Shown here in pieces: positions 1-9,000 of a DNA stretch of 9,552 nt. A program made the translations under genes and the position numbers. Each line of letters begins with the position of its first letter. Positions within the stretch are counted from its first letter, which is position 1. The stretch is from Legionella_A sp049239925 (lineage in GTDB: Bacteria; Pseudomonadota; Gammaproteobacteria; Legionellales; Legionellaceae): assembly GCA_049239925.1 (NCBI GenBank), contig JBMLTO010000006.1:1-9552 (forward strand). The letters run 5' to 3'. The notes below the pieces were generated by a model. It was not told the origin of the DNA. It did not search any database and saw only the letters and a list, made by a program, of their open reading frames with translations.

Positions 1-24
1 TCACTTTTCTTTCACCAAAAGTGA
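1..24. repeat. 8-bp perfect inverted repeat at the left edge
   Basis: TCACTTTT (1-8) and AAAAGTGA (17-24) are exact reverse complements separated by 8 bases. No T-tract follows on either strand, so it does not look like an intrinsic terminator. It sits where a transcript from the leftward promoter candidate at 27-55 would begin, so it could be an operator or a 5' leader hairpin for a gene beyond the edge. The window cuts off its left context, so a longer structure cannot be excluded. Confidence 0.45.
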
Positions 25-26
25 GT

Positions 27-55
27 AATAGATCAAAATTAGGGTTCCAGGTCAA
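27..55 (-). promoter_or_regulatory. Candidate sigma70 promoter firing left, out of the window
   Basis: On the minus strand, TTGACC (50-55; 5 of 6 bases of the -35 consensus) is followed after exactly 17 bases by TCTATT (27-32; 4 of 6 of the -10 consensus). A run of seven A residues (T57-T63 on the plus strand) lies just upstream of the -35 box, in the position of an UP element. Transcription would start near base 20 and run leftward, so the target gene is outside the window. It lies about 135 bases beyond the cytochrome b561 stop codon, so the next gene probably has its own promoter. Confidence 0.45.
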
Positions 56-65
56 GTTTTTTTGA

Positions 66-91
66 TGAATTTTACTGAAATTCAAAATTCA
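66..91. repeat. AT-rich 8-bp inverted repeat downstream of cytochrome b561
   Basis: TGAATTTT (66-73) and AAAATTCA (84-91) pair perfectly around a 10-base loop. The stem is AT-rich and, in the direction of cytochrome b561 transcription, is followed by A residues rather than U residues. It is therefore a poor rho-independent terminator. It lies immediately upstream of the A-tract and -35 box of the leftward promoter candidate, where a regulator-binding dyad is also plausible. Confidence 0.35.
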
Positions 92-190
92 GGTGCGGAA
101 TGAGAGTTTCATTTTAACAAAGTGGCTTTTCTTCTTCTCCAGTAAAGTGGATCAAGATCATTAGGCGGGTGGATGAATTATCAATACGCC

Positions 191-727
191 CTACTTACCT
201 GGCAGCATGCTTTGCACAACTCGATCTTTATCGATAAAGTAATGTTTAAAAGCCCCAGAAACATGTAATCCGAGTAGAACTATAATAAACCAAGCAATCA
301 AGACATGTAATTTATCCATCAATTGCTCCAAATAACTATTAGGTGCAATCGGCAAACTTACTTGGAAAAGACCAAAATAACTGGGAGGGTGATTTGCCGC
401 CATCGATAAGACCCAACCACTGATAGGCATAACGATTAAAGCAACATACAATCCGTACTGTACTGTTCTTGCGGCAATAATCTGCCATGTTGGTGTTGTT
501 GCTGGCAATTTAGGTCTACCTCTAAAATAAATCCATGAAACACGAAAAATCATCAACCCTAAGAGAGTAAGACCTATCGACTTATGGACCATATAAGCAG
601 TTGCCGCATATAATTTGGGTAATTTATCTAACTGAAATCCAAAAACCAACATACAGAGGACCATTATAGCAATCAGCCAATGTAAAAATTTTGCAACACT
701 AGAATAACTGCTGTGTTTATCGTCCAT
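191..727 (-). CDS. Cytochrome b561 family di-heme membrane protein
   Basis: This 178-residue integral inner-membrane protein resembles the bacterial cytochrome b561 / CybB (YceJ-like) family (E. coli CybB is 176 residues). Family members carry two b-type hemes across a four-helix bundle and move electrons to or from quinone. Four hydrophobic segments are visible at about 15-33, 46-67, 90-111 and 141-160. Histidines 16, 48, 141 and 155 fall where the four heme ligands are expected; the last pair is 14 apart, as in E. coli CybB (137 and 151). The HW after the first ligand and the GW near residue 104 also fit. The ATG at 727 is supported by AAGGAG (736-741) eight bases upstream. Transcription is from the same strand as GDH but after a 196-base gap containing two dyads, so it is probably a separate unit. 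The physiological electron partner cannot be told from the sequence; families of this fold also include hydrogenase cytochrome subunits, but no hydrogenase gene is present here. Confidence 0.9.
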   Translation of the reverse strand: MDDKHSSYSSVAKFLHWLIAIMVLCMLVFGFQLDKLPKLYAATAYMVHKSIGLTLLGLMIFRVSWIYFRGRPKLPATTPTWQIIAARTVQYGLYVALIVMPISGWVLSMAANHPPSYFGLFQVSLPIAPNSYLEQLMDKLHVLIAWFIIVLLGLHVSGAFKHYFIDKDRVVQSMLPGK

Positions 728-751
728 TCGCTTTTCTCCTTAATAAAGTTT

Positions 752-771
752 AAGCTCAAATTAATGAGCTT
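752..771 (-). repeat. Leader hairpin ahead of cytochrome b561
   Basis: AAGCTCA and TGAGCTT form a perfect 7-bp inverted repeat around a 6-base AT loop, ending 10 bases upstream of the AAGGAG ribosome binding site (736-741). If transcribed it would form a 5' UTR stem; if not, it is an operator candidate. Directly upstream of it (772-779, minus strand) is CAAGGATG, which matches the core of the CsrA/RsmA consensus CARGGAUG. No convincing sigma70 promoter was found in 742-923, so it is not certain that this region is in the mRNA. Confidence 0.4.
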
Positions 772-822
772 CATCCTTGATTCACCCACGACAAGTCTAA
801 ACACCATCACGTCTCGCCAGCT

Positions 823-848
823 ATATGCCATGCTGCCACATGGCACAT
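823..848. repeat. 10-bp dyad between GDH and cytochrome b561
   Basis: ATATGCCATG (823-832) and CATGGCACAT (839-848) pair over 10 positions with one G-U wobble, around the 6-base loop CTGCCA. The inner 7 bp (TGCCATG/CATGGCA) are perfect and GC-rich for this DNA. No U-tract follows on either strand, so it is not a canonical intrinsic terminator. It lies about 75 bases past the GDH stop and about 95 bases before the cytochrome b561 start. It may be an mRNA 3'-end stabilising stem for GDH, or a regulator site for cytochrome b561. Confidence 0.45.
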
Positions 849-923
849 CGTTGGATAAAAACTTCTAAGTACAAGCTAAAACCTGAACTAATTTAACCGC
901 TCGTTCTCATTTTTTGTTAAACA

Positions 924-3900
924 TCATGCTAATGATTCCCGATTTTCGCTAACCTGAATGGTTGTTTGTGTCAAATCTAATAATTCTCGAATAGCAACAA
1001 AAAACATGGTGTAATTAAGGACACCACTCGAACGCAGGTTACTTAACACATGATGCCAGCGTTCAATTAAAGCAGCGTGATTTTCTGACCATGTTGCATA
1101 TAAAGAGTCAAAATCTACTTGTTGGTGATCATGTTGAATTATCCCTGCAGTTAACTGCCTTTGTTGCCAATCCAAATCATCTCTGAGTGCTTCACGCGAT
1201 AGGGCTTCCCAATGATTATCTGTTGGATGAATGATAATTTGTTCACGAATCCAACTTAAATCTAAATGTTCGCCAATACCAAAATAGGCTTTAGCAACTT
1301 TCGTCACATCAACAGACAAGTCATGAGCGACTTCAATGATATCCATTGCAGCAAAAAGACCGTTGGTGCAAGTAAGTTCATGCGCCAAGGCATTATCAAT
1401 ACCTAATGTTTGATAGTATTGAATTAGCTTATCATATTCTTGATGATTTACTTCTCCGTAAACAACAGGAATTGCTTTTTTAAGCTCTATAATGCTATGC
1501 GCATAACGTTTGATTGATTTAGTTATATCTAAACGAGTGCGCTGACTACGCAGGAACCACCGCACCACCCGGCGCAATAATCGTACATAAATCATCATTA
1601 GCTCGGTTTGAGTTTCAGCCGAAATCTTATTATCTAATAACTCAACCTGATGTCTAATATCTTCAATACCAAATATATCTCTAACAATGATATAGGCACG
1701 TGCTATCGCAGATACAGGAGCACCAGTCTCATCTTGCATTCTATATATAAAAGTAAAACCCATCTCATTAACAATAATATTACTGAGCTTCGTTGCAATA
1801 ATTTCTCGCTTTAATGGATGCTGTTGCATCTGAGCACTAAACTGGTCTTGCAATGGTTTAGGAAATGAAGCTAATAAATATCGTTTCAAATAAGGATCTT
1901 CAGGTACATCAGACGCAAGAATAGCTTCTTTCAGGATGATTTTACTATAACAGAACAATACGGCTATTTCTGGACAAGCAAGTCCCTGCCCCATTAATTT
2001 ACGTTCAGTTAAAGCCTTCTCATCGGGTAAATACTCAAGCGCTCTATCTAGCTTGCTCATACGCTCTAGCTCATTCATATAGCGACTATGCAGTTCTACT
2101 GAGCGAGCAGACTGGCTAGCCATTAGACTAATGGCGCCTGTTTGCAAATAATTTTCTCGTAACACTAATTGAGCAACTTCATCGGTCATTTCTGTCAGTA
2201 ACTGGTTGCGTTGCTTTTCTGTTAAGTCTCCCGCAGAAACAATCGTATTTAATAAAATTTTGATGTTGACCTCTTTATCAGAGCAACTAACGCCAGCAGA
2301 GTTATCAATAAAATCGGTATAAATGAGTCCCGAATTTACCGCATATTCTGCTCTTGCCAACTGTGTAAAACCAAGGTTTCCACCTTCACCAACTACTTTA
2401 CAACGTAATTGATTGGCATTAATTCTAATAGCATCATTGCTGCGATCGCCAACATCAGCATTTGTTTCGCTATCAGCTTTAACAAAAGTACCGATGCCTG
2501 CACTCCAGAGTAAATCCACCTTGGCACTGAGGATAGCTTTGATGAGTTCATTCGGCTCAATAACGGAATGTTCAATATCAAATAGTTGTTGCATTTCAGA
2601 ACTTACAACGATTGATTTTGCATTCCGATTAAATACCCCACCACCCGTTGAGATTAGATCCTTGTTATAATCAGCCCAAGTTAAGCGTGGATTATTAAAT
2701 AATCGCTGACGTTCTTTAAAGCTTTCTGCCGACGACGGGTTTGGATCAATAAATATATGCATATGATTAAAAGCAGCAACAAGCTTTATGTGCTCTGACA
2801 AAAGCATCCCATTGCCAAATACATCTCCTGCCATATCACCAATACCAACTACAGTAAAATCTGTCTGTTGGATATTAATCCCCATTTCATAAAAATGGTG
2901 CTTAACTGATTCCCAAGCCCCTCTCGCAGTAATTCCCATCTTTTTATGGTCATAACCTATCGAGCCACCAGAAGCAAAAGCATCACCAAGCCAGAAATCA
3001 TATTCCAGCGAAATTTGATTGGCGATATCGGAAAATGTCGCCGTACCCTTATCGGCAGCAACAACAAGATAAGGATCATCTTCGTCATAACAAACGATAT
3101 TCGCTGGTTTAACTATTTTGTTATTTTTATAATTATCAGTGATATCCAATAAGCCACGAATGAATTGTTGATAACAACCAATTCCCTCTGCTTGGATATC
3201 TTCGCGTGTTCCATTACTTGGCAATCGTTTGGCTACGAAGCCGCCTTTGGCACCAGTCGGTACAATGACTGCATTTTTAACTTGCTGAGCTTTCATCAGA
3301 CCAAGAATTTCAGTACGAAAATCTTCACGCCGATCAGACCAACGAATTCCACCTCGTGCTACTTTGCCACCACGCAAATGGACACCTTCAAACCTGGGAG
3401 AGTAAACAAATATCTCAAACATTGGATGTGGTCGTGGCACACCAGTGATTAATTTACTATCTAATTTTATCGAAATATATGGCTTGTAATGACCATGTTC
3501 ATCTAATTGATAATAATTGGTCCTTAACGTAGCACTAATTGCCTGCACAAACAGTCTGATAATTTTATCTTCATCAAGGTTATCAACATTATCTAAATCT
3601 ACAAAGATACTAGCAACATAGTCAGCTATTTTCTTTTCTCGTTCAGCAATAGTTTGAGGATTAAAATACAACTCAAATAAATTAACCAATTTTCTCGCCA
3701 AAGCAGCATTATGATTTAAAGCAGTTTCAATGTATCGTTGACTCAATGTAAAGCCAATCTGCCGAAAATAGCGCGAATAAGTGCGTAACACTGAAACCTG
3801 TCGCCAATCCAATCCTGCTGACAATACTAATTTATTAAAACCGTCATTCTCCGCCTCCCCAAACCAGACTTTGGCAAATGCATTTTGAAATAGTTCGCGA

Positions 3901-5798
3901 ATTTCATCAAAATTAAAATCATTACCATGGCTATAAAGCAAAAAGAAATCATTAACCCAAGTTATTTTATCACCAGCGAAGCGCAGTACATAAGGCCGCT
4001 CATTAACCGCACGTAACCCCAAATTTTCTATGATTGGTAATACATCAGAAAGTGGTAATGTTGTATCGTGCTGATAAATTTTTAATTTAAATTTATCAGA
4101 GGTATCATAGACAGGTCGATAAAAGTTGATTCCTAACGGATTTTCATGACTTAGCTGCTCTATATGCTTGATATCTAATACCCCAATTCTTGGTGTGAAA
4201 TTGGTGGTGTAAACAGCGGGGAATGAGTTTTTATATTTATTATATAAAAAATTTGCTGATTCTTCGCCAAATGATTCATACAAATATTGTTGTAAATCAT
4301 CTGTCCATGAACGCCCAACATCAATGAGTTTTTTTTCAACATTTTTAAAATTATATTCAGCAGTATCCTGTGGATCGATACGAACGATAAAGTGAATACG
4401 CGCCAATACTGATTCGGAAAAATAAGTAGAAAAGGTTATCTCTTGTGCATTAAAACTTTCACTCAGAATCGCCTGCATTTGTTGCCTTAATTCTGTATTA
4501 AAGCGATCTCGTGGAACATAAACTAAACAAGAAATAAAACGACGATAAATATCTACCCGACCAAATAAACGAATTTTTCTTCGTTCTTGCATATAGTAGA
4601 TACCCATGGACATTTCCAATAATTCATCTTCTGTTGCTTGAATTAAATCGTCTCTTGGAAATGTTTCGAGAATATTGAGCAGAATTTTTCCGGCATGACT
4701 TCGTGGATTCAAACCAGAATTGTTCATGATTAACGCCACCTTATGGCGCAAAAAGGGGATATGCCTAGGGCTCGTGTTATAAGCTGCCGACGTATATAAA
4801 CCAATGATTCGACGCTCACCAACAACATCACCTTGTTCATTAAAACGTTTAACACCAATATAGTCGGTATAAGCATTACGATGAACGGTTGCTAATGTAT
4901 TCGTTTTAGACATGACTAGTATTCTTGACGATAAGGTGAGTTGTCTTGCCTCTGGCGTCATAGTATTGATATTGCGAGTTGTTGGAACACTGATGCTAGG
5001 CCTAAGTATACCAAGACCAGTCTCAGGAAGCGGTTGGAGTAAGGTTTCATTACCGTTAGTAATCAGCTGGTAATCACGAACACCAAGGAAAGTAAAATGA
5101 TGATCTTCAATCCACTGTAGTAAGGCACATGTTTCTGCTACTTCTTCAGAATTAAGTATTGTGGACATTTTTCCGAGTTCGTCACTGATAGCATTAATTT
5201 GTTGACGCATTGAGCTCCAATCTTCAACAACTGCACGATTATCGATCAGTACGCGTTCTAATTGTTGACGTATCTCTTCGATGATTACTGGATCAGTTTG
5301 CCTATCAATTTCCAAAAAAATAGGCGCATCTATTTGGGCATTTTCGGGTAAATCGCCATTCTTAGGCAATACAGACACAATCTGGTTATTTTCATTTCTA
5401 ATAAGATGTAGTCCACCCATATGAATAATTAAATAAGAAGAATAACCTAAACGATTAATGACCATTCGAACTGAATCAACGAGAAAAGGCATATCCTTAC
5501 AGATAATTTCTACAACGGTATGAGATGTCTGCCAACCATCTCGTTCTAAATCAGGATTATAAATACGTATTTTTGCTTCATCTGGCGCTCGATGTTCTAT
5601 AAGAGTCCAGAAATTGACTATAGCACCATATAGATCATCAACTTCAGTCTCAAGCAAATCATCTATAGCAACACGGCTATAAAACTGACGAGCAAACTCA
5701 GCACAATTTTTAGCCTGCTCTGGCTGCATCTTTTCTAAAATTTTTTCTATAACTGCTTCGATAATTAAATCTTTACCTGCTTCAAACTTATAAGACAT
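924..5798 (-). CDS. gdhB: NAD-specific glutamate dehydrogenase, large (180 kDa) class
   Basis: This protein catalyses oxidative deamination of L-glutamate to 2-oxoglutarate and ammonium with NAD+ in the cytosol, usually in a catabolic role. From the ATG at 5798 it is 1624 residues, close to Pseudomonas aeruginosa GdhB (about 1620). The N-terminal third is the ACT-like regulatory region typical of the class, including CKDMPFLVDSV around residue 100. The catalytic core begins near GGKVARGGIRWSDRRE, continues through LGLMKAQQVKN (Lys836) and GAKGGF (849-854, Lys851), the likely equivalents of the substrate and catalytic lysines of smaller GDHs. The dinucleotide-binding glycine motif GIGDMAGDVFGNG is at 985-997. 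The last roughly 300 residues are the helical C-terminal region. The frame is open upstream to a TTG at 5819, but only the ATG at 5798 has a ribosome binding site (GAGGTG, 5805-5810), so the 7 extra residues are not accepted. No frameshift or missing core motif was seen. It lies downstream of putA, whose glutamate product is its substrate. The family is known to be allosterically controlled through the N-terminal domains; the effector here cannot be read from the sequence. Confidence 0.95.
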   Translation of the reverse strand: MSYKFEAGKDLIIEAVIEKILEKMQPEQAKNCAEFARQFYSRVAIDDLLETEVDDLYGAIVNFWTLIEHRAPDEAKIRIYNPDLERDGWQTSHTVVEIICKDMPFLVDSVRMVINRLGYSSYLIIHMGGLHLIRNENNQIVSVLPKNGDLPENAQIDAPIFLEIDRQTDPVIIEEIRQQLERVLIDNRAVVEDWSSMRQQINAISDELGKMSTILNSEEVAETCALLQWIEDHHFTFLGVRDYQLITNGNETLLQPLPETGLGILRPSISVPTTRNINTMTPEARQLTLSSRILVMSKTNTLATVHRNAYTDYIGVKRFNEQGDVVGERRIIGLYTSAAYNTSPRHIPFLRHKVALIMNNSGLNPRSHAGKILLNILETFPRDDLIQATEDELLEMSMGIYYMQERRKIRLFGRVDIYRRFISCLVYVPRDRFNTELRQQMQAILSESFNAQEITFSTYFSESVLARIHFIVRIDPQDTAEYNFKNVEKKLIDVGRSWTDDLQQYLYESFGEESANFLYNKYKNSFPAVYTTNFTPRIGVLDIKHIEQLSHENPLGINFYRPVYDTSDKFKLKIYQHDTTLPLSDVLPIIENLGLRAVNERPYVLRFAGDKITWVNDFFLLYSHGNDFNFDEIRELFQNAFAKVWFGEAENDGFNKLVLSAGLDWRQVSVLRTYSRYFRQIGFTLSQRYIETALNHNAALARKLVNLFELYFNPQTIAEREKKIADYVASIFVDLDNVDNLDEDKIIRLFVQAISATLRTNYYQLDEHGHYKPYISIKLDSKLITGVPRPHPMFEIFVYSPRFEGVHLRGGKVARGGIRWSDRREDFRTEILGLMKAQQVKNAVIVPTGAKGGFVAKRLPSNGTREDIQAEGIGCYQQFIRGLLDITDNYKNNKIVKPANIVCYDEDDPYLVVAADKGTATFSDIANQISLEYDFWLGDAFASGGSIGYDHKKMGITARGAWESVKHHFYEMGINIQQTDFTVVGIGDMAGDVFGNGMLLSEHIKLVAAFNHMHIFIDPNPSSAESFKERQRLFNNPRLTWADYNKDLISTGGGVFNRNAKSIVVSSEMQQLFDIEHSVIEPNELIKAILSAKVDLLWSAGIGTFVKADSETNADVGDRSNDAIRINANQLRCKVVGEGGNLGFTQLARAEYAVNSGLIYTDFIDNSAGVSCSDKEVNIKILLNTIVSAGDLTEKQRNQLLTEMTDEVAQLVLRENYLQTGAISLMASQSARSVELHSRYMNELERMSKLDRALEYLPDEKALTERKLMGQGLACPEIAVLFCYSKIILKEAILASDVPEDPYLKRYLLASFPKPLQDQFSAQMQQHPLKREIIATKLSNIIVNEMGFTFIYRMQDETGAPVSAIARAYIIVRDIFGIEDIRHQVELLDNKISAETQTELMMIYVRLLRRVVRWFLRSQRTRLDITKSIKRYAHSIIELKKAIPVVYGEVNHQEYDKLIQYYQTLGIDNALAHELTCTNGLFAAMDIIEVAHDLSVDVTKVAKAYFGIGEHLDLSWIREQIIIHPTDNHWEALSREALRDDLDWQQRQLTAGIIQHDHQQVDFDSLYATWSENHAALIERWHHVLSNLRSSGVLNYTMFFVAIRELLDLTQTTIQVSENRESLA

Positions 5799-5804
5799 GC
5801 AATA

Positions 5805-5810
5805 CACCTC
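5805..5810 (-). promoter_or_regulatory. Ribosome binding site that sets the GDH start
   Basis: GAGGTG on the minus strand matches the Shine-Dalgarno sequence (part of AGGAGGTG) and ends 6 bases before the ATG at 5796-5798. It lies inside the short extension that would be coding if the in-frame TTG at 5817-5819 were used, and no Shine-Dalgarno-like sequence precedes that TTG. This favours the ATG start. Confidence 0.7.
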
Positions 5811-5846
5811 TATAGGCAATCATAATCAATTAATAAATTGTAGCGG

Positions 5847-5875
5847 ATTATATACTGATTGGTAGCTGCAAAGAA
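5847..5875 (-). promoter_or_regulatory. Candidate GDH promoter with perfect -10 box
   Basis: A perfect TATAAT lies on the minus strand at 5847-5852. The sequence at the -35 position with a 17-base spacer (TTCTTT, 5870-5875) is a poor match, so activator dependence or an alternative sigma factor such as RpoS is possible. Transcription would start near 5840, giving a leader of about 42 bases before the ATG at 5798. A small AT stem (CAATT/AATTG, 5827-5840) lies at the predicted 5' end. The context GTATATAATC is shared exactly with the putA upstream region. Confidence 0.5.
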
Positions 5876-6052
5876 ACTAGTCGAGGGTTCAATACTAGCT
5901 ATCAACACGAATTACTAAGATAGTTAACATTTAAAGAAAAATGCACCTATCGATGTCAATAGCTAGATTTCATCCTACTCTTTTAAAGAGCCTAAGCAAC
6001 GAATGCCAAATCAAAGTAGAATGTTTCATCGGGAAATCGCTGCTCAAACCCA

Positions 6053-6075
6053 TCTCTAAATTCATTTATTAGAGA
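6053..6075. repeat. 7-bp inverted repeat just after the putA stop
   Basis: TCTCTAA (6053-6059) and TTAGAGA (6069-6075) pair perfectly around a 9-base loop, starting about 10 bases beyond the putA stop codon. The stem is weak and no U-tract follows in the putA direction, so it is at best an imperfect terminator or a 3'-end stem. No better terminator was found between putA and GDH, so some read-through into GDH is possible. Confidence 0.3.
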
Positions 6076-6085
6076 ATGCTTGCCG

Positions 6086-9000
6086 TTAATCAGGCAAAGA
6101 CATTAAAGTAGCATTTCCCCCTGCAGCAGTAGTATCTACAGTATATGTACGCTCCACACATAATCGCTGCAAATAATGTGGCCCTCCAGCTTTTGGTCCA
6201 GTACCTGAGAGGCCTTCACCACCGAAAGGTTGTAAACCAACAACTGCGCCGACCATGTTGCGATTAACATAGCAATTACCAGCTCTAACTCGTTCGCGGA
6301 TATAATCGATGGTTTGATTAATCCGGCTATGGATACCCAATGTTAAACCATATTCGGTACTATTGATTTGATTGATGACATCATCTAACTCTGAACGCTT
6401 AAACCGAATGACATGGAGGACCGGTCCAAATATTTCTTTTGATAAAGCAGAGATATGATCAATCCCAATTGCTGTTGGCGGAAAATAATAACCCGTGCGA
6501 CATTCATCGCTTAACTGACATTGATAGATTAATTCATACTTTGTCAACATGAACTGTACATGATCCTTTAGGACATTTAACGCTTCTTTATCAATGACAG
6601 GACCAACATCAGTCGTCAACCATCTAGGATCGCCTATATTTAATTCAGCCATGGCTCCTTGCAATAACTCACTAAAGCGAGGGTAGACTTCATCTTGAAC
6701 AAATAAGACTCGAAGAGCAGAACAACGCTGCCCAGCCGATCCAAATGCTGAAGTAATTACATCAACAACCACTTGCTCTAATAATGCAGACGAATCCACA
6801 ATCATTGCGTTTTGACCGCCTGTTTCCGCAATTAAAGGAATAATTTCACCGCCACGTTGTGCTAGAGCTCTATTAATATGAGTAGCCGTTTGCGTGGAGC
6901 CGGTAAAAATAACCCCTTTAACCCGTTTATCCAGTACTAAAGCAGCACCCACCTGTTCACCACTACCTGGCATCAACTGAATAACCGTTTTAGGAATTCC
7001 AGCTTGATACATTAAATCTACAGCAAATTGAGCTATTAATGGTGTTTGCTCAGCCGGTTTAGCAATGACACAATTACCGGTAACTAAGGCGGCAACGACC
7101 TGCCCTGTAAAAATTGCTAAAGGAAAATTCCAAGGACTAATACAAAGAATAATTCCCCGACCATACAACTGAAGCTCATTCAACTCGCCAGTATAGCCCT
7201 GAAAACAGGCAGGCTTACTCATCATTTTCTCAGCAAGAGCGGCATAATATCTACAAAAATCAACGGCTTCACGGATTTCAGCTAGACCATCATTCCAAGT
7301 CTTTCCAGCTTCGACACAAGCCAAGACAAGTAACGTATTCATATTCTTTTCTAGTAAATCAGCAAAATTTTGTATTAAAAGAGTTCGACTTTTAACTGCA
7401 GTACGACTCCATTCATTAAAGGAATATTCTGCCGCGTCCAGTGCTAACGAAATATCTTGCGCTGTTGCCTCAATAACCTCGCCAATTTGCCATGATGGTT
7501 GCTGCGGGGAGGTTATTTTCATCGTCAATGACGACTCGTTATCGTTGATCACAGACGGCTGAGCACGCCAGCAATAAGTCATGTTTTCATATTCTTTTTG
7601 AAGATTTTCGATAACAGCTCGATCAGTGAAATCAATTCCTACTGAATTGCTTCGTATCGGAAGAAAAATAGCAGCCGGTAATGGAATATTATGATTGATT
7701 TTATCCAACAAATCATTTGATTTACTGACCGGATCATCTACAAGCTCATCGATAGATGCTTGATCATCAATTATACGATTTACAAACGATGAGTTTGCAC
7801 CGTTCTCTAATAACCGACGCACCAAATAAGGCAATAAATCCTCATGACTCCCCACTGGCGCGTAAATACGACATGGAATTGCAAATTGATTGTTAGGAAC
7901 TATTTGTTCGTATAATTCATTACCCATACCATGCAAACATTGAAATTCAAAATCACGATAATCACCAACCATGGTTAAAATTAAAGCTACTGATTGGGCG
8001 TTATGCGTTGCAAACTGAGGATAAATTGCATCGGTCATCGATAGAATTTTTTTTGCACAAGCTTGAAACGATACATCGGTAAATGGCTTACGTGTAAACA
8101 CAGGATAATCGCTTAATCCTAGCATTTGGGCCTTTTTAATTTCACTATCCCAATAAGCTCCCTTAATCAACCGCACCATCATTCTGCGTTTTTTGTTTCG
8201 AGCTAATGTCGCAATCCAATCCAGTAGATAAAAAGCCCTTTTTTGGTAGGACTGTACTGCCATACCAAATCCATGCCAATCATCTAAACTATCGCTATTG
8301 AATACTCGCTCGATCACATCTAACGATAATTCCAACCGTTCAGACTCTTCAGCATCGACCGTTAGAGCAATATTATATTTTTTTGCTAATTGAGCCAAAG
8401 AAAGTAACTTAGGTGTCAATTCGGATAAAACTCGTTCATATTGAGCTTCATGGTAACGAGGATGCAAGGCTGATAACTTAATCGATATGCCAGGGTTTGA
8501 GTACAGATCATGCTGATCACCCAGTTGCTTCCCTATTGATTCAATAGCACGAGTATAAGCAACATAATAACGTGAGGCATCTGTTGCTGTAATAGCTGCC
8601 TCGCCCAGCATATCATAGGAGTACCTATAACCGATGGCTTCTTTTTTTCGTGCACGTAGCAAGGCCTCATCAATGGTCCGACCCATCACAAATTGTTTGC
8701 TCATAATTCGCATAGCTTTATCAACTGCCTTACGAACAACAGCCTCTCCGGTACGGGATACTAATGTCATAAGCACTTTACTAAGAACTGACTCCGCCTT
8801 CTCAGAACTAAGAACCTTACCTGTGAGCATGAGAGCCCAAGTTGTCGCATTAACAAAAAATGAAGAGCTTTGTCCTTGGTGCGACTTCCAATCTGGTTTT
8901 ACCAGCTTATCTTTGATAAGACTATCGATAGTCGCATTGTCTGGTACTCGTAGTAAGGCTTCAGCCAAACACATCAGAGCAATTCCCTCTTCTGTTGATA

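Noticed and set aside
910..915. T6 run on the plus strand next to the GDH stop as a terminator
   Set aside because: It is on the strand opposite to all genes and has no stem before it.
2393..3452. Several open frames of 62-95 codons lying inside the GDH gene in other frames, on both strands
   Set aside because: They overlap highly conserved catalytic sequence of GDH and have no family resemblance; they are shadows of the real gene.
5895..5966. Inverted repeat CTAGCTAT (5895-5902) and ATAGCTAG (5959-5966)
   Set aside because: It has a 56-base spacer, contains the self-complementary TAGCTA and is easily expected by chance in AT-rich DNA.
5941..6072. A 43-residue plus-strand open frame in the putA-GDH gap
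   Set aside because: It has only a weak A-rich sequence before its ATG and no similarity that I recognise; it is the exact antisense of the more protein-like minus-strand frame.
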